A stretch of 64,000 bases of DNA from Amphimedon queenslandica. Lineage: Eukaryota; Porifera; Demospongiae; Haplosclerida; Niphatidae. Position 1 is the first letter of the stretch. Each line of letters starts with the position of its first letter. The notes beneath the pieces were generated by a model. The model was not told where the DNA came from. It was given only the letters and a program-made list of their open reading frames with translations, and searched no databases. Where the stretch lies: assembly GCF_000090795.2 (NCBI RefSeq), contig NW_003546257.1, positions 297,809-361,808 of the forward strand. The letters are read 5' to 3'. Shown here in pieces: positions 44,413 to 54,493 of this stretch. Position numbers and translations under genes: made by a program.

Positions 44413-46023
44413 ATGCACCTGGTTATAGTCCATGGCTATTTGCTTAGCGGTACTGGCTCTAACATATACTGTGCCAATGTGGCCAAGACATGGAAGAGAC
44501 TTGGCCATGCAGTTACTGTCGTTTGTCAAGATCGCAATGCTGGCAAGCTAGACTTTGTAGACGAGCATTTCATTGGTACCAACAATGTGCCAGCAACTGC
44601 ACCTAGTCCTGGATCCATTCGTGTTGTAGTACCTGATATAGACAACTTGCTCCTAGTCTATGTATTCAATCAGTATGAAGGATTCACCGTTAAGGAAATG
44701 GGAAACAGTCAATGCTCATTTGACGAAATAGAAAACTACATCGATAAGACTGCAGCTGGACTCTCCAAGGTTCTGATGCAAGGAGTTGATCGTATTCTTA
44801 CAAACCATGCTATTCTGAGTCCTGCTGTAGCAAAGCGAGCCAGCAAAGGGCAAGTTCCATATGATATAAAAATTCACGGCAGCTCCTTAAATTTTTCACT
44901 TAAACAACGACCTGAGCTTTTAAAGTATGCTCTCGAAGGTCTTTGTCATTGTGAAAAGATTGTTGCAGGTACCTCTTATATCTGCAAGCTCTTGGGTGAG
45001 ACCTTTGCTCAGCATGCAAAAGAAATTGGTTTGCATGATAAGAAGGTTGTGATTCCGCCGGGAATGGATCCGAATGTATTTCAGTTGATTGATACAGTTA
45101 ACGTGAATCAACAGCGATTTCTTGAAAAGATCAAAATTTATGCCGATAAGAAGCCCACTGGAAGACAGGCTCAAAAAATAGTTTTACCCAATCCAGCAAG
45201 CACTGATGATCTTCACAAATCTCTCACTGCTTTAGCTGGAACCTATGACCAATGGGCAGTGGACTATGATCTTGTGCAACGCTGGCCAGCTATCACTGAA
45301 GATGAGCCTGTTCTAGTTTATTTTGGAAGTTATTTGAACACCAAAGGTGTTGGCGAGGTCCTTGTCTCTTTTCCTACCATTCTTAATGAAATCCCAAAAG
45401 CACGACTCCTCATCATTGGTTACGGAGGCTATCGGGAACATATGGAAGGAATACTTGCCTCTATGGAATCTGGAGACATAAATGCTTTTATAGCATTTTG
45501 CCAAGCAGGTTCCTTCTTAGATGCTTCAGCAGATGAGCTGAGAGGTTTCTTCCGAACAATATCACAAGAGGAACGCCAGCGCATCACTATAACTGGTATT
45601 ATGGAGCATAGCCAGATATGCGAGGTTCTTCCAATGGCCAGCATTTCTATAGTTGGAAGCAAATGTGCTGAGGCTTTTGGGATGGTAACAGTAGAAGCGA
45701 TGTGTTCGGGCGTATTACCATTAAGCAACTATCACTCCGGCCTTGAAGATATTTTGGACGTCGTCAAAAAGGTAGACCCCTCCTTGGAGGCCATCATGCA
45801 CATTAGGTCTGAACGAGGGGGAAAATTTGGATCTGCTGACGGTTCTGTCCTATTGAAAGAGTTACCCAAAAAAGTAATCAATGCGTTGAAGTATCTTTAT
45901 CCAAATGCAGAATATTCTGACCAGACACAAAGAAGGAAGATTTCTGAAAAGCTGAGGAGTATTGCTGTAGAGAACTTTTCTTGGGACAAAATATGCATGT
46001 CACTTTTGGAGCCATTGCATTAA
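44413..46023 (+). CDS. GT4-type glycosyltransferase, intronless, bacterial style
   Basis: Single open frame of 536 codons from MHLVIVHGYLLSGTGSNIYC, an N-terminal Rossmann start with a Gly-rich GSGTGSN-like acceptor loop. Residues about 300-330 (VLVYFGSYLNTKGVGEVL) and 340-365 (ARLLIIGYGG) form the second Rossmann half. The GT-B retaining motif EAFGMVTVEAMCSG has the two glutamates seven residues apart. No signal peptide or membrane span, so it is probably cytosolic. The layout is that of bacterial GT4 sucrose/glycogen-synthase-like enzymes. Absence of introns in an intron-rich genome and the divergent pairing with another intronless bacterial-style enzyme suggest horizontal acquisition; this is inference. 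Sugar donor and acceptor unknown. Confidence 0.85.
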   Translation: MHLVIVHGYLLSGTGSNIYCANVAKTWKRLGHAVTVVCQDRNAGKLDFVDEHFIGTNNVPATAPSPGSIRVVVPDIDNLLLVYVFNQYEGFTVKEMGNSQCSFDEIENYIDKTAAGLSKVLMQGVDRILTNHAILSPAVAKRASKGQVPYDIKIHGSSLNFSLKQRPELLKYALEGLCHCEKIVAGTSYICKLLGETFAQHAKEIGLHDKKVVIPPGMDPNVFQLIDTVNVNQQRFLEKIKIYADKKPTGRQAQKIVLPNPASTDDLHKSLTALAGTYDQWAVDYDLVQRWPAITEDEPVLVYFGSYLNTKGVGEVLVSFPTILNEIPKARLLIIGYGGYREHMEGILASMESGDINAFIAFCQAGSFLDASADELRGFFRTISQEERQRITITGIMEHSQICEVLPMASISIVGSKCAEAFGMVTVEAMCSGVLPLSNYHSGLEDILDVVKKVDPSLEAIMHIRSERGGKFGSADGSVLLKELPKKVINALKYLYPNAEYSDQTQRRKISEKLRSIAVENFSWDKICMSLLEPLH

Positions 46024-46138
46024 TCTTTATATTATTAATTAAGAGTGTTTTACCTTTTGATTGTTTGCTATTTTAAATTTGTGAACAAGGCGTGGGTGGG
46101 CACCAACCTGAAAGCCTGAAACCCTGCCTTCCTTTAAA

Positions 46139-47228
46139 ATGGCAGCTAAGGTAATAGATTTTGCTTTCTATATCTTTAAGTATCTTATTCCTGTAGCCTG
46201 TTTTGTATTCTTACTTCAGAAGCTCTTGTAGCTGGAGAGTCAGAATCGGTAATCTGCATCTTATATTAGATCTATCTTCACATAATATTATACTTTTTCA
46301 GCTCTGGCATTGAAAGGAATAGATTATGAAACCAAACCTGTACATTTGCTGCAAGATGGTGGAGAGCAGGTATGCCTATGATACAGTACAGTTATCTTTA
46401 ATTTCTCTAAAGAACACTGATAACTACCGTGAACTAAACCCTCAATGTGAAGTACCCACACTTGAAATTGACGGGCAGACAATGACGCAATCAGTCAGTC
46501 TATTATCCCAATAATTTTAATTTTTTATATTTATATTTTTAAAGATGTCAATAATAGAGTATTTGGATGAAACACGAGGCCCACCATTTCTTTTGCCGCA
46601 AGGCGATCCTATTAAAAAGCAAAAGGTGGAGCTTGTAAATGTATTATATTATGATTACTGAATTAGGTGAGAGCTATATCCCAGGCCATTGCTTGTGGCA
46701 TACAACCGATTCAAGTAAAGAAAGAAGAGAAAGAGAGAGATAGAAAATGAACTTAATTCTTTTTTTAGAATCTAAGAGTGTTGCAATATGTTGGTGGAGA
46801 GAAGAAAGCTGAATGGGGTCACTATTGGATTGAGAGAGGATTCAAAGGTGATACAGCTTCCTAATGTTGCCAGTTTTAATTATATTTAGGACTGGAGCAG
46901 CTACTGCAGGGAACTGCTGGAAGGTATTGCATTGGAGATGAGGTATGCATATTTCTTCATGTTGCTAGTTATCATTAGAGAAAAACTGTTATACAGATAA
47001 CAATGGCAGATGTGGTATTAGTGCCTCAAGTTTACAATGCTAATAGGTAATATGAAACTTAATAAGGGATTTTGTTATAATCAATTCTTTGGCTCTCCTT
47101 TTAGATTTAAAGTTGACATGAGTGCCTTCCCTACTATTAGTCGCATTAATGCAGCACTCCTCGAAGTTGAAGCTTTTAAAGTTGCTTCGCCATCTGAGCA
47201 ACCTGACTGCCCTCCTGAACTACGCTAG
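46139..47228 (+). CDS. GSTZ1: Maleylacetoacetate isomerase / zeta-class glutathione S-transferase
   Basis: About eight short exons. Exon 1 is just MAAK; exon 2 gives [18 protein letters not shown], holding the zeta-class SSCS active-site motif. Then [116 protein letters not shown] and the end QPDCPPELR. Almost every segment lines up with human GSTZ1. It isomerises maleylacetoacetate to fumarylacetoacetate, with glutathione, in tyrosine and phenylalanine breakdown. AATAAA lies just past the stop. Confidence 0.95.
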
Positions 47229-47347
47229 TTTTCATAAAATAAAATTGATTGCTTAAAAATTAATGAGTATTGTATAAATTTATAATTGTGCAAAGTCAGC
47301 CCCACCCTCTATAAGGGCGTGCATGGAAGGTGTGACTAGTCTAACAA

Positions 47348-48644
47348 ATGGAGGCATTTACACCAGAAGTAAGCAATCTTTTATTATTTAAAATGTTCAT
47401 CATAACAATAGAATGTGGCCGGAGGGGCAGAGTCTCCTTCAGCTGTAAAGCTAGCAGAGGCGGCTAGGCTCAAAGACAAAGGTGCTGCTCATTTTAAGGA
47501 AGGAGAATGGAAAGAAGCAGCTAAATGTTATCACCATGGCTTGATGTACACTAAAGGTGTACTCAGTTACCAGCTCCTTGATCCAATGATGGGAATGCTA
47601 GCTTCTAATATAAGCACTGTACAACAAGTTCCACCAACTGAGGATGAGAAAAAAGATGCAACAGCATTGAACATTATATTATTAAACAACATTGCAGGTG
47701 AACCAGGAATTATGGTTGTTAGCCAGCTAAAAATATGAAATTTTGTAAATGGCTCAGAAATTCAGAATTGTCAATGCCTTAAAAATAATTTTTAATTTAA
47801 AATTGTAAGTTTTTTTCAAAAATTGCTAGGAGGAAATTTTTAATTTAATCAAGGTGTTAGTTAACAAACAAAGCATGCTTCATGAGCTTACAAATACATG
47901 TACATGGCTTTAGGGCAACTTCAAAATTTGTAAAAAATCTAATTTTGATTGGAATCAGCTCAAACTTGCTACACAACATAAGAACATGTATATGTATCAG
48001 AAAATATTATAAAAATGAAAAGTTTTTTCTAGTCATTTTTGGCAAAATTGACTTTGACCCAATTTTTGAGCAACTTGAAGAATTCGTAAAATATTCATTT
48101 TGATTGGAATCAGCTCAAACTTGCTATGCATCAAAAAAAATAACGAATAAAGATTTTATTTTATTGTTAAAACTTAATTTGCTTATGCTTTGAACAATAT
48201 CCACTTAACTTTGTATGCAATTATTATAGTTTGCATGTTAAAGCTCAAGAAATGGAATAATGTCATCAAGCATTGCTCTGAAGTAAGCTCCAGAGAGATG
48301 TAATTGCAGATATTTTAAATAATAATAATTATTGTTGTTGTTGTTATTATTATTTTTATTGTACAGGTATTAGTTCATGACCAGACTAACACCAAAGCAC
48401 TGTATAGAAGAGGCGTGGCTTATATGGAGACTGGACAATTAGATGAAAGTGAAAGTGACCTGAAAACTGCACTGCAGCTTGATCCAACTGGTCAGTTAGT
48501 TAGTGCATGATTGGTAATGGAGAGCTTTTCTTTTTTCTGACAATAGACGCTGGGATTAAGAAACAGTTGGCTGAATTGCAAGAAAGGCTAAAAATTTACT
48601 GGAAGAATGAACAGCAGAAATACCAGGGTTTATTTGAAAAATAG
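47348..48644 (+). CDS. TPR protein, TTC9-like
   Basis: Exon 1 MEAFTPE (ATG 47348). Exon 2: NVAGGAESPSAVKLAEAARL, then KDKGAAHFKEGEWKEAAKCY, a first TPR helix pair (KxxGxxxFKxGxWxxAxxxY), and NIILLNNIA. After an intron carrying the palindrome repeat: CMLKLKKWNNVIKHCSE, then VLVHDQTNTKALYRRGVAYM and GQLDESESDLKTALQLDPT (two more TPR units), and DAGIKKQLAELQERLK. Stop at 48644. Three TPR units with an insertion between the first two is the TTC9/immunophilin-like arrangement. Such proteins act as adaptors, often with Hsp90; the partner here is unknown. Confidence 0.78.
47866..48140 (+). repeat. Palindrome-family repeat, one and a half units, in the TTC9-like intron
   Basis: Has the left block (AAAGCATGCTTCATGAGCTT ... 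TACATGTACATGGC), then GGAATCAGCTCAAACTTGCT and ACACAACATAAGAACATGTA, then a second GGAATCAGCTCAAACTTGCT near 48101. The palindrome between them is lost (TTTTGGCAAAATTGACTTTG). Same orientation as the gene. Confidence 0.75.
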
Positions 48645-48712
48645 TTTTATTAATAATTTTATGTATAATTAATGATAACTAATCAATGATACCGGAGCCA
48701 CACCCAAACAAA

Positions 48713-49901
48713 ATGTCTTTGCTGCTCTTCCCTGCGTGCAGTGTTCTTGTGCTGATACTTGCAATTTCAGGAAGAGGCCATGCTCTAAATTGCTCTTGTA
48801 AAAACCAGACGTGTCCAGATGTATCTACCTGTCCTTACGGCCTAGTTGAAGACTTCCCTTGCTTTTGCTGTGATGCGGTCTGCGGCCAAGGTCCATGGGA
48901 GGTATGCGGGGGATCTTTGGGGATTTGTGTCCAGGGATATTATTGTGGAGGGCTGGCAAGAAGTAGTGCATCAGTTTCTAAATACATGTTTTTGAATAAA
49001 AATACTCACTGTCTAAAAGGTAATGCGTAGGTGCTTCATTAGATTATTTTAAAATAATTTTCATAATCATAAAGGCACACAAGTGGAGCAGTATTTAGCA
49101 CAGCCATCGCCACCAATCCAGCCTTCACCAACACCAACAATACCAGTCAAGTGCCGTGCTTCATGCAATCTTGAATTCTGCAATGAAGGAGCCGAATATC
49201 AGTCAAACAAATTCTGTTCTGCTAATGAGTGAGAATCACCTATGCAACTATATAATTATTACCCTCATGCATGCATTCTTATCTAAATTGACAGAACTGC
49301 TTTTGAGAGAATCCCTGAAAGGGAGCCTTGTCAGCATACAACATGTGAAGCATGTCGATTTAAAGTGAGTCCTGAGTGTCCTCCTTGTCCAGTTCCTGTG
49401 AAAAAGAGATGCCTGCGTCACTTTGAAATGTGCTTGAAGGAACACTATGCAAGAGATGACATTATTTTGGTGAGGCTCCATTGTATAATGACTGTCTTTT
49501 TAGAATCATGTACATATTCATGAAGCCTTACAGTTCTATGTGAAAGGGACGGGTAGAGGAACAGTGGGCAATATTGTTTACTTGCTTATACTAACTGGAG
49601 CTGCCCTTTGGTTTCCTAGCCTAATTAAATGAGCTATTGGGAGTGTTTGTTATCATTATGTCATTAGAGCATTTCCTTTGAGGAATCCTGTTGATTTTTT
49701 AAAATGTGATTACATTACTGTATTAAGAGCAAACCTATAATAAAAGTTTCTTTTATTTTGATCTCTAGATAATAGAAATGTATGCATAATTATTCTCTTT
49801 AATAGGAATTAACGGATCCAAGAGCTTTGAATTCCACCGGAACTATTATCTGTCATGTTTCCAATGTTAGAGAAGGTGAAGATGAAACCAGGAATGAATG
49901 A
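48713..49901 (+). CDS. Secreted IGFBP-N / 12-Cys-domain protein A
   Basis: ATG at 48713 opens a signal peptide (MSLLLFPACSVLVLILAISG). The N-domain has the IGFBP-type pattern NCSCKNQTC, CPYGLVEDFPCFCCDAVCGQ, VCGGSLGICVQGYYC. A Pro/Ser linker (AQPSPPIQPSPTPTIP) leads to a second domain with twelve cysteines: KCRASCNLEFC, NKFCSA, PCQHTTCEACRFKVSPECPP, CPVPVKKRCLRHFEMC, ending DDIIL, then a last exon with ELTDPRALNSTGTIICHVSN. Stop at 49901. Four main exons. The IGFBP N-domain is found in growth-factor-binding and matricellular proteins; the C-terminal domain I do not recognise. First of three tandem paralogues on the + strand. Confidence 0.85.
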
Positions 49902-50058
49902 GGAAAATGGGAGGTGGCTAACTGATCAATATTACTTTGTTTATCTCATTTAGTCTCTTAGTATTTTAGTAAATGTTATTTTTCTATCTAATGCTGATTT
50001 GATTATTCATGATCTGATTAATTAATTTTATAACTTTCAATAAACCAAAGAACCTAAG

Positions 50059-51785
50059 ATGGTGCATTTGTTGATAATCTTCTTTGCAGCTCTCCCTCAT
50101 ATTGGAGCATCCACTCCCTTTCTAGTTGAGAAATGGGCTGGTTGTGAGTTTCTTCCAGCTTGCAATAGATCCCTTTGTCCACCTCTCAATGCTCCAGACT
50201 GTGAGTTTGGCAGTAGCCTGGATTTATGCAACTGCTGTCATGTCTGCTATCTGGCTCCAGGAGATCTTTGTATCGATGCTACAAGGAGTGCGAAGGATTC
50301 TAATCTACGAAAAGATTCTACCACTATTGCTGCTGGTACATCTCTGTCTAAATGTAGTCCAGGCACTGTCTGCTCAGTCAGCAGTGACAATCACCTGTTC
50401 ACTTGTAGATACAGAACTTACAGAAGTAAGTTTGCTTATGTTACCACAATAGCTCTGTAGACACGTGTCCATTGCTGACTAGCCATTATTCCTAACACCT
50501 CTATGCATACGTGTAACTAGATTTATATTTGTTATTACTCCTGCCATTTTAATTTATCATATACAGGTGACTTCATACAACCCTCAAGAGCTTATACTGA
50601 CAATGAACAGACTCCAAATCCTTATTTCTTGCCTCATAAGTACAAGCGACATGCAGACCTTACACAATCACCTTCAGAAAGCCTGACTCATTCAGAAGAC
50701 CTTGCTCCTTCTCCTTCATCTACTCCAGTGACTGGAGGAGGAATGCAAATCTGTCATTCGTGTGATGGTGTTGAGTGCAAATATGCTGAGCCAGTCTCTG
50801 AAGAAGACTGTGAGTTTGGGCTAGTACCACAAGGTACCCCATCCTGTTGTTCACAGTACGAGTGTGCTAAGGGTCCTTATGAAACCTGTGGGGGCTTATG
50901 GGGAGAAGAAGGTATTTGCTCTCAGGGCCATGAATGCTTTGTTTGGTTTCCGTATGGTCTGTCATATGATCACTTCATTACTAAGCCTGGACGTTGTTTA
51001 TCAGGTATGATACATTGTGGTATGATGCAGGTATTTGCATGCATTGTCGGGATGTTTAATTAGATCAAAGTTAAAATTCATTTGTGCTTTATGACAATCA
51101 TCACTTGTAAGGTGGTGATGCTATAATCTTCCTTTGTGTGATGTGATCTTATTCAGTGTTTTGTCTTTTTAGTTAATCAGGTAAATCAAGCAAGTAACTT
51201 GAGTGCTTTAGATTCTTGGACTTTTTCGGCCTTCAAGCCGTTCAAGGAATTTCATACAGCCCATAAACCACTGAAGTGCAAGCCTTTGTGTAGCCTTCAG
51301 TTCTGTAAAGATGGAAGGAACAAATACTGCTCAGCAAGAGGGTATATGTGTTGCTCATTTCAAAATTTATGTATGATTGCCCAATGAATTTATTTTTGAT
51401 GGCATCATGTGCTGTAAAAACACGCCTTTTTGTTTAGGATTTAAAAGTTTTGAGTTATTTTGTTTTGTTCTGTATTAGGTCTATAGCTTTAAATATAGTG
51501 GAAGAAAGGGGTCCATGCCAACACACAACTTGCTTGGCATGTCATTTCTGGGTTACTCCTTCACCGTGTCCCTCTTGTCCTTCCCCAGTCACTAGACGAT
51601 GCATGGGGAAATATTTTCGCTGCATTCATAAGTTTTATCTTAAAAATGATGTTATTATGGTAAGAGAATCACAATCGTAATTCACATAAGATTGATGTTT
51701 CTTTTAGAATTTAACTGATCCCAGGGTTTACAATACTAACGGCCGTATATATTGTGATGTGCCGGAACTAACTGTGGTAATGTAA
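50059..51785 (+). CDS. Secreted IGFBP-N / 12-Cys-domain protein B (two N-domains)
   Basis: Signal peptide MVHLLIIFFAALPHIGAS. It has two IGFBP-like domains: first ACNRSLCPPLNAPDCEFGSS with LCNCCHVCYLAPGDLC (lacking the CGG word), then after a Ser-rich linker ICHSCDGVECKYA, CEFGLVPQGTPSCCSQYECA and YETCGGLWGEEGICSQGHEC. The shared C-terminal domain follows: KCKPLCSLQFC, NKYCSA, PCQHTTCLACHFWVTPSPCP, SCPSPVTRRC, YFRCIHKFYLKNDVIM, and a last exon NLTDPRVYNTNGRIYCDVPE. A basic HKYKRHA between the two N-domains could be a proprotein cleavage site (inference). Internal duplication of the N-domain sets it apart from A and C. Confidence 0.85.
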
Positions 51786-51973
51786 AAGCTGTACTGAGGA
51801 AAGGACTGATGCTATAAAGTCTCATTTATAATTTGACAATAATGATTAAAACCATGTTAAACATATATTGCGGTCTTTTGACCACGCCCAATCACGCTAA
51901 TAATTAATAACGGCTCTCGTGCAACCGCTCTAGCCATTTTCTTCTCTTTTTGATCTGTTTTGACTCAGCAAAT

Positions 51974-52310
51974 ATGAATCTTGCGAAATACTTTTTGTTG
52001 AAAGCTACAATAGTCATCTTATTCTCATCAGCAGCTAATTCCCTCGGCTGTCCTTGCAACCCAGCATTCTGCCAGCCCCCACAAGGCTGCCAATATGGTG
52101 AGGTCCCTGATGTGTGTGCTTGCTGCATGGAGTGTGCTAAAGGACCAGGGGAAACATGCGGTGGAACATGGGGCGAGCTGGGAACTTGTGGCAATGGAAC
52201 TCAGTGTATGGTGACTGTCCCGTTTGGATCAAGCTATAGCACTTATAAATATACTCCAGGAACATGTGTTTCAACAGGTAATATAACTGGAGGGCATATT
52301 ACCTGAGGCT

Positions 52311-52346
<36 letters not shown>

Positions 52347-53749
52347 TACTGTCAATGCATTTAACACATGTGTAATTTGTTTCACACAGAACCAGATGAA
52401 GTTACAGCTTGCAGCCCTCAGCCTAGTCCATCTGCTTCAGACGAAATGTTATCTCCATCTCCATCTCTGGTCTCCACTACTCCAACTCCAACTCCGAAAA
52501 TCAAAAAGAAAGACAGGTGTCGTGTTAACTGCAGTGTTTCGTTCTGCCATGATGGAAAAAACAAATTCTGTTCCGCAATAATGTAAGAATCAAATCGGCT
52601 GTTTTTAATTTTGTGTGTATATATGTACATATAGATCTGGAGTTGATCTTGTTGATGGGAGGCATCCTTGCCAGCACACAACATGCAGAGCCTGTCATTT
52701 AATTGTTACTCCTTCTTGTCCAAAATGCCCCGAACCAGTCAACAAGCGTTGCTTGCGTCATTATTTCCTTTGCATTGAGCAGCACTTCCAGAGAAACGAC
52801 ACCATTTTGGTGAGTATACCAACAAAACAAACATAATGCAAACATTACTCATGCACACTGGGCAATTGAGAATCTGTGGTGTCTGACCAAATCCTTGAGT
52901 TAAGTCTCTTAGAGGCAATGTAAGGCTTGTCAGTACTTGAATCAAGAGCTCTGGTTAGGACTGCTCCCTTTGCATGTGTACACTACCTAACCCAAGTCCA
53001 TTAATACAATTTTTATAAAGCTTGACCACAAATTTATTCATGAGGTAGGCAGGACTACTAAGGGAGTTGGCTTAGAAGAGCTAAAGAGCTTTAGGCAGAG
53101 TTTACAAGTACTCAGGTAATTTTGGTCTGTTTGAGGAGCAAGCCACTGTCCAGCCTCTGGGCTTCTCTTCCCTTCTCCATTCTCATCACCTCTAGCCACA
53201 GTCCATGCCCAATTTGTTTCTTCTGCCACTCCTTGTAGATCTAGCTTCACCACAGCACTATAGCTGACCTTTATAGAAGAGCCAGAGAGAAGGAAAATCT
53301 AGTCTTTGCATGTGCAATAATGTAAAGCATGATCCTGCATGCATCATATTTATAGTTATCACCAAAGAGAAGGAGATCCTGTTACATATAGCTGCTGACT
53401 TATCACAACACAAAAGATTGTTCATGTGATAAGGATCGTTACCAAAACAAGAGCATGACTTTTCTTCTCCTCTCACACGTCATTAGTTTTTGTAACCTTT
53501 ATCCTTTTGAAATTCAATAATTCTGCATATCGAAATCCTTTAAAATTTTTCCATATTAGTTAGTCATGTTCGCTTTGCATTTTTGTATCTTTTCTAGCAG
53601 TTCTCAATGTTAATCAATGCAACTGTCATTTTATATAGGCACTTCATGATCCTAAGGCAATGACTGCAGTTGGAAAAATTAATTGTTACATTCCTGAACT
53701 TCTTCAGCCGATTGATGAGAATGAAAGTGGAGATTCATCGTCCAGTTAA
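51974..53749 (+). CDS. Secreted IGFBP-N / 12-Cys-domain protein C
   Basis: Signal peptide MNLAKYFLLKATIVILFSSA. The single IGFBP-type domain reads CPCNPAFCQPPQGCQYGEVP, VCACCMECAKGPGETCGGTW, GTCGNGTQC, close to the canonical GCGCCxxC...GExCGG pattern. A Ser/Pro/Thr linker (SPSASDEMLSPSPSLVSTTP) and a basic KIKKKDR precede the C-terminal domain: RCRVNCSVSFC, NKFCSA, PCQHTTCRACHLIVTPSCPK, CPEPVNKRCLRHYFLC, HFQRNDTIL. An 0.8-kb intron, long for this cluster, separates the last exon (ALHDPKAMTAVGKINCYIPE and an acidic-Ser tail). Stop at 53749. Confidence 0.85.
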
Positions 53750-54493
53750 ATGGTTCTCTTTCTCCACCTCCTCTCCCTCTCTCTTGCAAATCTATTGACA
53801 AAATAATATTGGTATTTCTTTTTAACTATTTCCCTTTCTTACTTGTACATGCATGTGCCTCTTTCTTGCTCTTTTTTGATTTCTACAATCACTTATATCA
53901 CTGAATCATCAAACAAATGAACATGTCCACATTTTTTTGTTATTAATTATGATAGATCTATCCCGTTTAATTCTGAAATTACAGTACAGCTTACTCTTGC
54001 TCATTTTACAAGTTCAATTCCTGCGGTTTTAGCAACAATAGTGCATGACATTAGACAAAACAGGTCTGACCTGTAATCCGATAACGGAATCAGGCGACAC
54101 AACATATTAAATAACAGGTGTTACATTATTATGTCGCCGCCATAAGGTAATGAGATTACTATAATGTATGTAGAGAAGGACATAAAACCATGACTACCAA
54201 TTAAAGAGTTTACCCAGTGACACAGGAACCATTTACCATTATGATGATTCTTGCCCTTATATGGAAGACAATGAAAACCTCTATTATTGAGCTCCAATGC
54301 ATGACATAAGCATTAGCATTAGCATTGTTACCAGTGTGTGTGTGCATGTATATTATAGCTACTGAACTGAAGACTGAGCTATAGAACAGGAACAGCCAGC
54401 TTTATGTTACTATAGTTGAGATCCTTCCATGTCTATTTTAGATTGGGTGGATTAGTGAGAATAGGAAAGTGCTTGAGCTTGACAAAAAATGCA
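53750..54493. other. Intergenic between convergent protein C and CPSF2
   Basis: About 740 bp. It has a CT-rich start (3' UTR of protein C), then unique AT-rich sequence with ATTAGC repeats near 54313-54325. No gene, RNA or mobile element recognised. Confidence 0.5.
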
